From assembly GCF_017874035.1 (NCBI RefSeq), contig NZ_JAGGKV010000004.1, positions 310,001-374,000 on the forward strand: a stretch of 64,000 nt of DNA, written 5' to 3'. Below, in pieces: positions 1 to 9,333 of the stretch. This stretch comes from Paenibacillus aceris (lineage in GTDB: Bacteria > Bacillota > Bacilli > Paenibacillales > NBRC-103111). How positions within the stretch are numbered: the first letter of the stretch is position 1; every line of letters starts with the position of its first letter. The position numbers and the translations under genes are program-made. The notes below the pieces were generated by a model. It worked only from the letters and a program-made list of their open reading frames with translations, ran no database searches and had not been told where the DNA came from.

Positions 1-787
1 TGCCCGCCGTTGCCAATCCATAGAAGCCCGCTTGATATTGCTTGTAAATGATCGAGGCGATCAAATCCGTGGAGAATCCCGGACCGCCCCGGGTCGTTGC
101 CCAAATCAGATCGAACGTGCGCAAACCGCCGATAAAAGATAAAATGATGACCGAGTTCATCGCCGGTCTGCTGAGTGGAAGCGTGATATGCCAGAAACTG
201 CGGAAGGCATTGCCTCCGTCAATCTTCAGAGCTTCGTAATAATGCTGCGGGATCGACATGATTCCTGCGATATAAATGACGGTTGCGATACCTACGCCTT
301 TCCATACGTCGATGAAAGCGACAGAAAACAAAGCCAGTTTCGTATTTCCGAGCCAATCCGGCCCCTGAATACCAAGCAGGGCCAGTGCGTTGTTGATTAC
401 CCCCTGTGTAGGATGCATCATGGTACTGAATGCGATCCCGACAGCGATCGTACTGAGAAGTGTTGGGAAAAACACCATGGAACGAAAATAATCCTTGAAC
501 CAAATTCTCGAGGTCAGCAAAGTTGCCAGCAGCAGCGCAAGAATCACCTTCAATCCGCAGGTCACAACTGCAAAAATCAAAGTGTTCTTAAAGCCGATCT
601 TAAGCGAGGTTTCCTCGAAAAACATCTGGTAGTTTTCAAAACCAATATATGTCCATTTCGTCAACGTCCAGCGCGTCATGCTGAAGAACAGCGACATAAT
701 AGTCGGCAGCAAGTAAAAGACAAAATAAATGATGAACGCCGGCAGCAGAAACAGCATGGAATACATTTTCTTCTGTGATAAGGTCAT
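1..787 (-). CDS. Sugar ABC transporter permease, MalF/UgpA type (partial)
   Basis: This is the inner-membrane permease of a carbohydrate ABC importer. About 262 codons are visible before the frame runs off the left edge. It starts at an ATG preceded by GGGAGAG. The N-terminus (MTLSQKKMYSMLFLLPAF) leads into a first membrane helix, and several more hydrophobic helices follow. The EAA cytoplasmic loop that docks the ATPase is present (EALKIDGG, then ITLPLSRPA). It lies 66 bp downstream of a binding-lipoprotein gene on the same strand, so the two are probably one operon; a second permease is expected beyond the edge. The substrate cannot be read from the sequence. The family call is firm. Confidence 0.9.
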   Translation of the reverse strand, partial: MTLSQKKMYSMLFLLPAFIIYFVFYLLPTIMSLFFSMTRWTLTKWTYIGFENYQMFFEETSLKIGFKNTLIFAVVTCGLKVILALLLATLLTSRIWFKDYFRSMVFFPTLLSTIAVGIAFSTMMHPTQGVINNALALLGIQGPDWLGNTKLALFSVAFIDVWKGVGIATVIYIAGIMSIPQHYYEALKIDGGNAFRSFWHITLPLSRPAMNSVIILSFIGGLRTFDLIWATTRGGPGFSTDLIASIIYKQYQAGFYGLATAG

Positions 788-806
788 CCGCTTCTCTCCC
801 TTAAAG

Positions 807-835
807 CCGGCCCTGCCTTTATTCAGCAGGACCGG
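807..835 (-). promoter_or_regulatory. Intercistronic stem-loop between binding protein and permease
   Basis: Arms CCGGTCCTGC and GCAGGGCCGG (minus strand) form a 10-bp stem with one G-U pair and a 9-nt loop. No U-tract follows, so it is unlikely to terminate fully. Hairpins here often stabilise the upstream mRNA and make binding protein more abundant than permease; that role is inferred. Confidence 0.6.
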
Positions 836-853
836 GATATCGGTATCCTGTTC

Positions 854-2203
854 TTACCAGCCTGGCAGGTTCAACTGCTGCGCCTGCTTCTTCACGTCCT
901 TATCATAATCGGCGGCTCCGTCCGCCGCTGATTTTTGACCGGTCCCAACCTCAATCAACAGGCTTTCCAAGTTCGGTCCCTTAACCGGCGACACAAACTC
1001 AAGGGCAGGCCCTGTGGTGCCGGCATCGAAATAGCTCTGCATTTCCTTGATTGCATCATAAGCGTCATCAGGTACATTGATCCCTTTGATTACATAAGGC
1101 CCGTTCGCTTTACTCTTAGTCATATACAGCTTCATGCCCTCCGGCGAGATGAGGAAGTCCAGAAATTTCTTGGCTGCATCAACGTTTTTACTCTTCTTGT
1201 TGATGTACAACGAATTCGGCAACCATACAGTAAAGCCGTTAATGCTGGCATTGTCGCTTGGAACCGGAAATACGCCAATATCCTTGATCTTATCAGGATA
1301 ATTTTGAGCTAGCGCATCAATGGCGCTGGTGAGCATCGGGTATTGGACGCCTGTACCTTCCGCCAACATTTTCAAAGCGTTGTCATACGTGGTAGCAAGG
1401 AAATCCTTATTCATGTAGCCTTTCTTAAACGTTTCGGCCGTCATTTCGAAACCACGCAGCGCAGACGGCGTTGTCGCGTATTTGGCTTTATTGGCCGTAT
1501 AATCCTGAACGAAGGTTGGATTTTGCGCCTGGACGTTATAATGATTGGCTAGCACGTACAATTGGGAAGTCCATGTCGTTTTGTAAGAACCAATGACCGC
1601 CGTTTTACCGGACGCCTTGATCTTATCGCTGTTCGCGATAAATTCCGCCCAAGTTTTCGGAATGGATAGTCCGAGTTCCTTATACACGCGCTTATTATAT
1701 AGAATACCGCCTACATTGGAGGAACCGCCGGGTACGCCGAATACTTTCCCGTTCGCGCTGACGGTTTGCTTATAGGAATCCAACAGTTTCTCCATGTACG
1801 GTTCTTTCGTCAAATCCACGAAATTCTCTTCCGGGTTTAGTGCCTGAAACAACGACCCTGAGTTGTAAAAAAGAATATCCGACATCTCTCCGGTCGCCAG
1901 TCGCGTTTTCACCAGGTTATCGCCTTCCGTGCCGTCCGGTTTAATATCGAACTTGATTTTAATGTTCAGTTTCTTCTCGGCCTCAGCGGCAACAACCTGC
2001 AGCGCCGGATAAGCTGTTCCTGTCGTTCCTGTAAGCAGGGTGAGCGTTTTGAGCTCTGCGGGTTTGGTATCGGTTTGAGACGTTTTGGTCTCGCCTGAGG
2101 TCGGAGCCGCTACCCCTGAAGATGAACCTTGGGAGCACCCCGCTACGACAACAGACAGTAAAGCGGTACAAGAAAGTAAGGCAAGAAACCTGTTTCCATT
2201 CAT
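854..2203 (-). CDS. Extracellular sugar-binding lipoprotein (SBP family 1)
   Basis: This is the substrate-binding lipoprotein of a carbohydrate ABC importer, anchored outside the membrane. I place the start at the ATG at 2203, with GGGAGGT upstream, rather than 14 codons earlier, because this gives a proper signal peptide. The lipobox is VVAGC with the lipidated Cys at residue 23, followed by a Ser/Thr/Gly linker. The mature part has the bilobed SBP-1 pattern, including a VFGVPGG segment and a C-terminal helix region. Length (449 aa) is normal. The permease follows downstream. A kinase/regulator pair lies upstream on the same strand and probably controls it. A cre box at 2422-2435 suggests CcpA control. 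Substrate unknown. Confidence 0.9.
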   Translation of the reverse strand: MNGNRFLALLSCTALLSVVVAGCSQGSSSGVAAPTSGETKTSQTDTKPAELKTLTLLTGTTGTAYPALQVVAAEAEKKLNIKIKFDIKPDGTEGDNLVKTRLATGEMSDILFYNSGSLFQALNPEENFVDLTKEPYMEKLLDSYKQTVSANGKVFGVPGGSSNVGGILYNKRVYKELGLSIPKTWAEFIANSDKIKASGKTAVIGSYKTTWTSQLYVLANHYNVQAQNPTFVQDYTANKAKYATTPSALRGFEMTAETFKKGYMNKDFLATTYDNALKMLAEGTGVQYPMLTSAIDALAQNYPDKIKDIGVFPVPSDNASINGFTVWLPNSLYINKKSKNVDAAKKFLDFLISPEGMKLYMTKSKANGPYVIKGINVPDDAYDAIKEMQSYFDAGTTGPALEFVSPVKGPNLESLLIEVGTGQKSAADGAADYDKDVKKQAQQLNLPGW

Positions 2204-2421
2204 TCTTATTACCTCCCTTTGAGATACAGCTCGAAACTTGTACAATTTATCTATGCTCTTATTACTCCCAGGGCCCGGGTTCCCCGGAAGTTGCTCCGGT
2301 GTTAAATTCGGTCTGACCGCTTACGATAGCGCCTTCACCGAGCTACATACTAATTGTAAGAAATTCACTCCTATTGGAATACAGATGAATTTAACTGAAA
2401 CAGGGGGGTGATTTTTCCTAT
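2204..2421 (-). promoter_or_regulatory. Structured leader upstream of the binding-protein gene
   Basis: About 220 bp without a gene. On the minus strand it holds inverted repeats (CCGGAG/CTTCCGG and GGGaaCCCGGGCCCtGGG) between the cre box and the start codon. I could not assign a confident promoter or riboswitch class. It may simply be a folded 5' leader. Confidence 0.35.
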
Positions 2422-2435
2422 TGATAACGCTTACA
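2422..2435 (-). promoter_or_regulatory. CcpA cre box
   Basis: TGATAACGCTTACA matches the catabolite-responsive element consensus TGWNANCGNTNWCA at every fixed position. It lies about 220 bp upstream of the binding-lipoprotein start and just past the 3' end of the response-regulator gene. Carbon catabolite repression of the sugar importer is the natural reading. Confidence 0.65.
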
Positions 2436-2444
2436 AATACCAAT

Positions 2445-2487
2445 AGCCAAAAGAAGCGACCAGCTGACCGGAGTCTTTCGGCTTTTT
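2445..2487 (+). terminator. Hairpin with U-tract on the plus strand
   Basis: Arms beginning AGCCAAAAG and ending CTTTCGGCT enclose an inner CAGCTG palindrome. TTTTT follows on the plus strand only. It sits 24 bp past the stop of the minus-strand regulator gene, so it may also mark that gene's 3' end even though the U-tract faces the other way. No plus-strand gene feeds it. Confidence 0.45.
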
Positions 2488-2510
2488 AACATAGCATGCA
2501 GTGTAAAAAG

Positions 2511-4019
2511 TTATTTCTCTGTCCTTTTCTTCGCGAACATCATCGGTGTTTCCCCAACCTGCTTCTTAAATAGCGCGCTAAAATGTTTCGGATCCTCGTA
2601 CCCCACCATGCGGCTGACGTCCTGCAGACGTTCGATCCCGCCGCTTAGCAGCTCTTTCGCCTTGCGGATGCGATATTCCGTGAGGTACTCAGAGAAGGTT
2701 AAGCCCGTTTGCGCTTTAAACATGCGGGATAAGTACCCTAAGCTTACATGATGTTCTGCAGCAAACTGCTGAAGCGAGAGCGAACTCTGATACTGATGAT
2801 GGATGATCTTCAACAGCACGGGAATGAGCCCTTTCGGGCTCATATCTTTCAGCTCATCCTCCCCGTAGAGGCTTACAATCTTTTCGTGCAAACAAGTCAG
2901 CAGTTCTTCATAGCCGGATATGTGCTGCAGCAAACCGGGTTCCTCATAAAGATCGCGAACACCGACGCTGCCGCTGCGGGTGCCGTACTTATTGAATTTT
3001 AGGGAGAAAAGCATATCACCTGCGAACAGCGCGAGCTGACGCCTGGTGACTTCCTTATGCCGAAGCTCCTTTAAGAGGCACTGCAGAGCAGCTTTCCCCT
3101 TAGCCAGCTCCCCTTTTTTGTAATGAGTTTCAAGCACTCTAACGCGATCCCAAGCTCCGGTTAGATCCGCATCTGTTTTACTTTCCTTGGAAAAAACCAA
3201 GCTCGGCATTCCAAACAACCGCCAATCCTTCAGCTGTTGATGAAGCCTGCTAACGGAGTCATAAAGCGATTGAGAGGCTGGTTTTTTCGTAAAAGCGATA
3301 TGTACATGATGTGCCGGATGCAGTAATTGCTCGAACAAGGAAACCACATGCTTTTGAACGTCTTCCTCCCGCATTTGTGTCTCCGCGACTAGGAATACCC
3401 GTTGTCGGCAATCCAGCTCCACTCCGTGAATTTCTGCGGCACTGCCCTCGATCAACGCTTTTTTTAGCTTTACGAGATCCCAGCCCGTTTCCTTCCAGCT
3501 CCTGCAGGTTGCTCCCTCGTCCAGGTGAATCAACACCATATAATAGACTTCGGAATAAAACCGGCGCAGCTTAGGATGCACGAGTTGATCCGGTGTCAGA
3601 AGCATTTGTGCCAATGAGCCATGAAGCCATTCTTCCGATTGCTTAGCTTCGTGTGTCAACTGTTCCAACATTTGATTAACAGCCTTGTAAAGCATTTCCT
3701 TCTTAACAGGCTTAACCAAAAAATCAGCGACGCCGAAAATCATTCCTTTACGTGCGTATTCAAATTGGTCGTGAACACTTACAATAATTTTTTTAATGGA
3801 TGCATCTTTTTGGTTCAGCCTCTCTGCGAGCGACAGCCCGTCCATGCCGGGCATGTTGATATCAGTCAGAACAAGATGGGGATGGATCGTATCTGCAGCC
3901 AACATTGCGTCCTCCCCATTATCGAAGGCGTATACCTTATGTTCCGGTTCATAAACCTTGAAAAGCTCCACAAGCTCCGCCAGAGCCCAATATTCGTCCT
4001 CTACCAAAAAAATATTCAT
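2511..4019 (-). CDS. Response regulator, YesN type (receiver + AraC HTH)
   Basis: Cytoplasmic transcription regulator of the YesN family. The receiver domain fills residues 1-120: acidic residues are in VEDE, the phospho-acceptor is Asp53 in TDINMPGMDG, and the conserved Lys is in FLVKPVKK. A middle domain (about 140-390) is poorly conserved. The C-terminal 100 residues are an AraC-type double helix-turn-helix, with HVSLGYLSRMFKAQTG and VGYEDPKHFSALFKK. The start overlaps the upstream kinase gene by 4 bp, so the pair is translationally coupled. It probably activates the binding-protein/permease genes downstream. Confidence 0.93.
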   Translation of the reverse strand: MNIFLVEDEYWALAELVELFKVYEPEHKVYAFDNGEDAMLAADTIHPHLVLTDINMPGMDGLSLAERLNQKDASIKKIIVSVHDQFEYARKGMIFGVADFLVKPVKKEMLYKAVNQMLEQLTHEAKQSEEWLHGSLAQMLLTPDQLVHPKLRRFYSEVYYMVLIHLDEGATCRSWKETGWDLVKLKKALIEGSAAEIHGVELDCRQRVFLVAETQMREEDVQKHVVSLFEQLLHPAHHVHIAFTKKPASQSLYDSVSRLHQQLKDWRLFGMPSLVFSKESKTDADLTGAWDRVRVLETHYKKGELAKGKAALQCLLKELRHKEVTRRQLALFAGDMLFSLKFNKYGTRSGSVGVRDLYEEPGLLQHISGYEELLTCLHEKIVSLYGEDELKDMSPKGLIPVLLKIIHHQYQSSLSLQQFAAEHHVSLGYLSRMFKAQTGLTFSEYLTEYRIRKAKELLSGGIERLQDVSRMVGYEDPKHFSALFKKQVGETPMMFAKKRTEK

Positions 4020-5824
4020 CTCGTTCCATCGGCCTCCTCTTGTTCGACAAGTCGTAAAGGCATTGTTACGATTACCTTGGTACCTCCTCCTAGCGTGCTG
4101 CTAATCGTAAGTCCAGAGCCTGGGCCGTAATAAAGCTGTAGCCGCTGATGAATATTGAGCAAACCAATCCCGTCGACAGCGTCATGCAAGCCATGAAGTG
4201 CACTGGTTGAATGAAGCGCCGTTTGCAAAGATTGAAGCCTGGACGCTTGAATCCCTGCCCCGTTGTCGGTTACGCTTACAAGAAGATTTCCCTCATGTTC
4301 TTCAGCCTTTACCTGAATGCAACCGCCTGATTTCATCTTTTGCAGGCCGTGGTCGACTGCGTTTTCAATGAGGGGTTGGATCGTCAGCTTTAGAATTTGA
4401 GCTTGCTGAAGCGATTCTGAGATATCTACATCCAGCTGCCCTAAACGTTTACCGAATCGGTGCTGCTGAATTTTGTAGTAATTGCTGATATGCTCCATTT
4501 CCCTTTGCAGCGTCACGGGATGGTGCAGATTCTTCATGCTGTACTGAAACAAGCCGGCCAATGACTCGGAGATCTCAGCAACCTCCTCAATTCCTCTAAG
4601 GCGGCTAATCGACTTCATAATGTTCAACGTATTATACAAAAAGTGCGGATTAATTTGGGCATGCAGCGCGGAAAGCTGTGCGTTTTTCTCGGCCAGCTTG
4701 GATTCGTAGACCTCATGAATTAACCGGGAAATGCTGTCAAGCATCAGGTTGTACATTCGACTCAGTTTCCCAAGCTCGTTCTTCCCCTTATAATCCATCC
4801 GTTCGTTGAAATTGCCAAGCTCCACGCTGGACATTCTGAGCATCATCTTGCGCAGCGGCACTGTTATTTGATGCGATAAAATGTAGGAAACCAAAGCTAT
4901 TAACAGCATTGTAAGCATACCGACTGCCAGTATAATGTCCTGAATTCGCTTTTGCTTAAGTAAAACGATGTCCTTGGGAAATAGCACGACCGTCTTCCAG
5001 CTTGTATAGTTCGAGAATTCGTAGGAGTAGAAATACCTTTTGTTTTTCCACACCAGTTCACCTTCCGAAAGCCCGTTTTGAAACAAATTCAAGTCGAACT
5101 TTTGAATGACGGAGGCATTTATCCCGTTTTTATTGTCATAAATAATTTCGCCTTGCTCGTCTACCAATAACATACTCATGCTGCTGTCGAACTCATTATC
5201 TTTATTTTTGGCCAATTCGAGCGCTTTGATGGCATTGACATTAATGTTGATATTGACAAAACCAATCACCTGCTGTGTCGGAATCCTGTTAATGCGCCGA
5301 ATAAAGGAAACAATTCGTTGTTCAGGCTCTCCGATGCCCTCTCCACCGATAGAGGGGCGAAGTAGGAACTTTTTCGTTTCTAGCGATTGATTAAATTGCA
5401 GCAGCTGTTCCGCTGAATAAGGTTCATAGGGTCTCTGTTCTACCAGTTTCGTGTAATCATACATGTATGCGTCTGGGGTGTGGATAGAAATGCTTTGCAC
5501 GTAGGGTTTGGGGTAGGAAAAATCAAATAGAAACGGATTAAGCTTATAGCCGATAATTTCCTTATCTAACGAGCTTGTCGCTCTTCTGTAATCCAAGAGG
5601 CCATTCTGTACCGCAGGGGAGATCGATACGGCCAAGGAGAGCTCTTCAATATTTTGCATATATAAATCGACCATTTCGGAAAATTGCTTAGATATAACGG
5701 AAGATAGCGAGAAGGTTTGATCTTGGATATCGTTCGTATATTTGTAGTAGAAAATGCCGCATGTAATCCCGACAATAAATAGGGAAACGATTGAGAAAGA
5801 TAGAAACATCTTTGTCTTAAGCAT
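4016..5824 (-). CDS. Sensor histidine kinase, YesM type
   Basis: Membrane sensor kinase that phosphorylates the coupled regulator. It has an N-terminal membrane helix (residues 8-28), an extracellular dCache-like region to about 290, a second helix, and a HAMP linker (about 320-370). The His_kinase domain carries HAQINPHFLYNTLN near residue 395. A HATPase_c domain follows (NAVDHGLQ; DNGAGI; GIGLLNIHQRL). Its length of 602 aa is typical. The start is ATG with a weak, distant AAGG. Signals for this class are usually sugars, often seen through a binding protein; no such partner sits inside this operon. Confidence 0.93.
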   Translation of the reverse strand: MLKTKMFLSFSIVSLFIVGITCGIFYYKYTNDIQDQTFSLSSVISKQFSEMVDLYMQNIEELSLAVSISPAVQNGLLDYRRATSSLDKEIIGYKLNPFLFDFSYPKPYVQSISIHTPDAYMYDYTKLVEQRPYEPYSAEQLLQFNQSLETKKFLLRPSIGGEGIGEPEQRIVSFIRRINRIPTQQVIGFVNININVNAIKALELAKNKDNEFDSSMSMLLVDEQGEIIYDNKNGINASVIQKFDLNLFQNGLSEGELVWKNKRYFYSYEFSNYTSWKTVVLFPKDIVLLKQKRIQDIILAVGMLTMLLIALVSYILSHQITVPLRKMMLRMSSVELGNFNERMDYKGKNELGKLSRMYNLMLDSISRLIHEVYESKLAEKNAQLSALHAQINPHFLYNTLNIMKSISRLRGIEEVAEISESLAGLFQYSMKNLHHPVTLQREMEHISNYYKIQQHRFGKRLGQLDVDISESLQQAQILKLTIQPLIENAVDHGLQKMKSGGCIQVKAEEHEGNLLVSVTDNGAGIQASRLQSLQTALHSTSALHGLHDAVDGIGLLNIHQRLQLYYGPGSGLTISSTLGGGTKVIVTMPLRLVEQEEADGTR

Positions 5825-5969
5825 CGGCTCGGCTCATTCCTTATCTGGGGTAGCATAATTATTCTCGACAATCCACTTATTCTCCTCCTCCAGTTCTATC
5901 TTATCGAACATTCGAGCGACTATCATTGTCTATTCCGCCATTGTTATAGTTGATTCAGCCAAAAGGAAT

Positions 5970-6000
5970 ACAAACAAGCCCATCCGAAGGATGAGCCTTG
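5970..6000 (-). terminator. Terminator after the second sugar-transport operon
   Basis: On the minus strand, AAGGCTCATCC and GGATGGGCTT pair around a short TTC loop and are followed by GTTTGT. It lies about 50 bp past the permease stop and separates this operon from the downstream kinase/regulator genes. Confidence 0.7.
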
Positions 6001-6048
6001 ATAATTCGAGTTAATCTGATATGAGCTGTTAACTTACCTATATTACTT

Positions 6049-6933
6049 CTAATCCTTCACCGACCCCTGCATAAGCCCGGCTATAAATTGTCGGCTGAAC
6101 AGCGAGAATACAAGGATAAGCGGCATAGTAGCCATCAGGGTAGCGGCCATGACCATTGAGTAGTCTGTGCTGTACACCCCGTTCATCGAGGCAATCAACA
6201 TCTGGATCGTGAACTTTTCCTGTACCGAAATAACGACAAGCGGCCACAAGTAATCGTTCCATGAACCTAGAAAGGTAATGATCCCTAGTGTCGCAAGAGC
6301 TGGCCGCAGCACAGGAAGTGCAACACGCCAATAGAGGTTGAAGGAGTTACAGCCGTCGATTCGGCCTGCATTGATCAGCTCGTCATGCACGACGGACGCC
6401 GTATATTGCCGCATCCAGAAAATACCGAAAGCACTTGCCGCCCCAGGCACAATGAGCGCCTTGAGATCATTGATCCAGCCCAGCTTTTGCATGATAATGA
6501 ATTGCGGAATTAAGCCCAGCTGCTGAGGCACCATCATCGTGGCCAGAAGGAAAAAGAACAGAGGTGCCTTTCCGGGAAACTGGAATTTTGCAAACGCAAA
6601 CCCTGCTAAGGAGCAAAAGAACAGAACCAACAGCGTATGCGTTCCCGCTACGAGAAGACTGTTCCCGAATGATCGGAAAAAGCCTACATGCTCGAGGACC
6701 TTCCCAATATTAACAAGCAGCTGGTCCCCTGGCAGAAGCCGAGGCGGAAAGCGAAACATATCCGCCGTTGTCGCTGTGGACATGACAAGCAGCCAATAAA
6801 AAGGGAATAGAGACAGAATTGCTCCGATCACCATGACAAAATGGAGCCAAAACGTACCTGGCGCCCTCGTCTTTTTCACCGAAGTAGCCGTAATTACCCG
6901 GCCTATAGACACCTTGGAAGACGATTCAATCAT
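6049..6933 (-). CDS. Sugar ABC transporter permease, MalG/AraQ type
   Basis: Second inner-membrane permease of a carbohydrate importer, 294 aa with six predicted helices. The EAA loop reads ELINAGRIDGCNSFNLYW and then VALPVLRP. The C-terminus ends in the LMQGSVKD form typical of MalG-type proteins. The start is the ATG at 6933, which shares one base with the stop of the preceding permease (TGATG), showing tight coupling. It is the last gene of the run binding protein, permease, permease. No ATPase gene is present; such importers normally share an MsmX-type ATPase encoded elsewhere. Confidence 0.93.
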   Translation of the reverse strand: MIESSSKVSIGRVITATSVKKTRAPGTFWLHFVMVIGAILSLFPFYWLLVMSTATTADMFRFPPRLLPGDQLLVNIGKVLEHVGFFRSFGNSLLVAGTHTLLVLFFCSLAGFAFAKFQFPGKAPLFFFLLATMMVPQQLGLIPQFIIMQKLGWINDLKALIVPGAASAFGIFWMRQYTASVVHDELINAGRIDGCNSFNLYWRVALPVLRPALATLGIITFLGSWNDYLWPLVVISVQEKFTIQMLIASMNGVYSTDYSMVMAATLMATMPLILVFSLFSRQFIAGLMQGSVKD

Positions 6934-7823
6934 CAAACGCCCTCCCCTCTCGAAACGAACTTCCAGTTCACGAACGAAAAAATACCGATGATCAGGAACA
7001 GCATCCAGGCCACTGCGGAAGCATAACCGAACATTTGATTGCCGAATGCCTGATTATACAGATAAAGCACCAGCGTCAACCCTTCTTTCGTTGCTCCACC
7101 CGTATTTCCGACCAAAATGAGCGGTTCTGTGAATAGCTGCATGCCGCCGATCGTTGACAGGATGACGGTAAACAGAATGATCGGTCTGAGCAGCGGAAGC
7201 GTAATGCTTATGAACTGCTGCGTCCGGCTAGCTCCGTCTATCGTAGCAGCCTCGTACAAATCATGGGGAATGCTCTGAAGACCGGCCAAATAAATGATTG
7301 CGTTATAGCCGGACCAGCGCCAGATCACCATGAGTGAAATGGCTACCTTAACCCAGAACGGATCGTTGATCCATTCTATTCGGGGTAGACCGACCGCCTG
7401 CAGCAGCCCGTTGATGAGACCAAATTGGCTTCCAAAAAAAGAGCCGAAAATAATCGCAACCGCTACGATCGAAGTAATATTAGGGAGAAAATAAACCGCA
7501 CGGTAAAAATCCTTAAATCGCATAAACGCTGCATTTAGCAGAAATGCGATCACAAGCGCAGCAAATAGCTGCGGTACGGTAGATAAAAACCAAATCACGA
7601 AGGTGTTGCCTACCGATTTCCAAAATTCCGGATCGTCGGTCAGCAAATTCCGAAAATTGCGGAGCCCTACAAACTCCATTGGTCCCAGCCCATCCCATGA
7701 GTGAAACGCCAGGTACAGCGAGAACAGAATGGGAAACAGGCTGAACGCAATAAATAAAATATAAAACGGAGAAATCATTACGTAGGGCGCCAGATGGGCT
7801 TTGAATCTTTTCACCGGCTCCAC
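6933..7823 (-). CDS. Sugar ABC transporter permease, MalF/UgpA type
   Basis: Inner-membrane permease partner of the MalG-type subunit, 296 aa. The first helix follows a short basic N-terminus (EPVKRFKAHLAPYVMI). The EAA loop is DLYEAATIDGASRTQQF, then ITLPLLRP. Initiation is at a GTG with AGGATAGGA upstream; a GTG three codons later is possible. It lies 96 bp after the binding-protein gene with a long hairpin between. Substrate unknown. Confidence 0.92.
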   Translation of the reverse strand: MEPVKRFKAHLAPYVMISPFYILFIAFSLFPILFSLYLAFHSWDGLGPMEFVGLRNFRNLLTDDPEFWKSVGNTFVIWFLSTVPQLFAALVIAFLLNAAFMRFKDFYRAVYFLPNITSIVAVAIIFGSFFGSQFGLINGLLQAVGLPRIEWINDPFWVKVAISLMVIWRWSGYNAIIYLAGLQSIPHDLYEAATIDGASRTQQFISITLPLLRPIILFTVILSTIGGMQLFTEPLILVGNTGGATKEGLTLVLYLYNQAFGNQMFGYASAVAWMLFLIIGIFSFVNWKFVSRGEGV

Positions 7824-7852
7824 ATCCTATCCTGATCAGATGATACCTACAG

Positions 7853-7907
7853 GGTGGCACTCCCGCTTCCTTCACCATCCTGGGCTAAAGGAAACGAGAT
7901 CGCCACC
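7853..7907 (-). promoter_or_regulatory. Long intercistronic stem-loop between binding protein and permease
   Basis: On the minus strand GGTGGC...TTTCCTT pairs with AAGGAA...GCCACC, about 20 pairs with a few mismatches and a 15-nt loop. No U-tract follows. By analogy with malE-malF it may protect the binding-protein mRNA or partly attenuate the permeases. Confidence 0.6.
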
Positions 7908-7919
7908 ACCTGCTGGCTT

Positions 7920-9227
7920 TTATTTATTCTTTAATTTCGTTTTGGCCTTTTCGACGAGTGCCCAAAACTCTTTATCCGGATCCTTTGTTTTATCCACCGC
8001 TACGGCTTGCATGCCGTCACCAATAATATCCGCAACGGTTTGATAATTCGGACCTTTACGCTGCACTTTTACGTTCTTAGCCACCTCGGAGTACAGCACG
8101 CCAAGCTTCTGGTTGCCCCAAAATTCATATCCTGTTTCCGTGAAAGCCTTGTCCCCGTAGACGGCAGGCGTTGACGGGAAGTTACCGGAAAGTTTAAATA
8201 CCTCCAGCTGCTGCGGTGGTGAATTCAGCCAACTGATAGCAGTGTAAGCTTCTTTCGGGTATTTCGATTCCTTCGGAATGAGCAGGAACGATCCGCCCAT
8301 GTTGCCTGTGCCTTCCGGGATTTTGGCAGCACGCCATTTGCCCTTCGTATCAGGAGCCCGCGTCTCGACGTGTCCCCGGCCCCAAGCCGCAGAAATGTAC
8401 GTGGCAATTTTGCCGGAGTTGAGGGCTGCGGAATACTCCTGCAGCGCATTCTTCTGGTCGTAAGTTCCAGCGATGCCCATATCGCGTGCCTTTTTAAAAT
8501 ACTCAAGCGCCTTCTTCACTTGCGGATTATTTTCGATGATCAGCTTATCGTCCTTATCGAAGTATAATTCATCCCCCTGATCGCGGATGGCCCCGAATAG
8601 CTCGTTCGGATTGGATAAAATATCGGCCCCGGTTTTCTCCTTAAGCGTTTTGCCTGCAGCTAGGAAATCGTCCCACGTCTTGATTTTGGCTGCGACGTCG
8701 TTCGGCTCGGAAGGCAGCCCGGCTTGCTGGAACAAATCCTGCCGATAGTACAGCACCATAGGGCCGATGTCTGTCGGCAGCCCGAGCTGTTTATCGCCAA
8801 CCATCGATTGTTTCCATTTCCAGTCGAGGTAGTCTTTTGCCAAGTCCTTGGCGCCAAAGGAATTCAAATCGTTGAATTTATCCGGATATTTCAGGAACTG
8901 GTCCATCTGCGAAATATCGATCATCGCGATATCCGGAGCTCCTGACCCGGCCGACATGGCAGTCAGAAGCTTTTTATGCGCGTCTTCCCATTTGTAAATT
9001 TGTGGAATGATCTCGATGTTCGGATGCGTGCGGTTGAACTCAGGTATGATTTTTTCGAAAGTAGCCCCCTGCCAAAACCACATTTGCAGTTGAACCTTCT
9101 TGCCATCACTTGCTTTTGCATCCGTTTTTACGGCTCCCGACGTTCCTCCGCTATTGCTGCAAGCACTAAGAAGGAGGACGGAAGCCATTAGCAGTCCTAA
9201 GGCCTTACTCTTCGACACGTTTTTCAT
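7920..9227 (-). CDS. Extracellular sugar-binding lipoprotein (transport)
   Basis: Binding lipoprotein of the importer encoded just downstream, 435 aa. Signal peptide with lipobox LLSAC, Cys at residue 23, then a Ser/Gly linker. The start ATG has GGGAGCG upstream. Family-1 features include APDIAMIDISQMDQF, PTDIGPMVLYYRQDLF and a C-terminal SGNFPSTP segment. These same landmarks recur in the lipoprotein at 10524-11756, which points to gene duplication. The gene follows the response regulator by about 106 bp, so it may be read from its own promoter under that regulator. Confidence 0.93.
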   Translation of the reverse strand: MKNVSKSKALGLLMASVLLLSACSNSGGTSGAVKTDAKASDGKKVQLQMWFWQGATFEKIIPEFNRTHPNIEIIPQIYKWEDAHKKLLTAMSAGSGAPDIAMIDISQMDQFLKYPDKFNDLNSFGAKDLAKDYLDWKWKQSMVGDKQLGLPTDIGPMVLYYRQDLFQQAGLPSEPNDVAAKIKTWDDFLAAGKTLKEKTGADILSNPNELFGAIRDQGDELYFDKDDKLIIENNPQVKKALEYFKKARDMGIAGTYDQKNALQEYSAALNSGKIATYISAAWGRGHVETRAPDTKGKWRAAKIPEGTGNMGGSFLLIPKESKYPKEAYTAISWLNSPPQQLEVFKLSGNFPSTPAVYGDKAFTETGYEFWGNQKLGVLYSEVAKNVKVQRKGPNYQTVADIIGDGMQAVAVDKTKDPDKEFWALVEKAKTKLKNK

Positions 9228-9333
9228 CGATTAACGCTCCCTTCACGATTCGAGCTTTTAAAGAAAGCCCTTACATTTAGTATAAACAGGGGTAGCCGTA
9301 CCGTATAGGTAACGCATCTTCGATTTCTTGGAC

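Noticed and set aside
9228..9333. cre box before the transport lipoprotein (TGTAAGGGCTTTCT)
   Set aside because: Two mismatches at fixed positions including the central CG; too weak to list.
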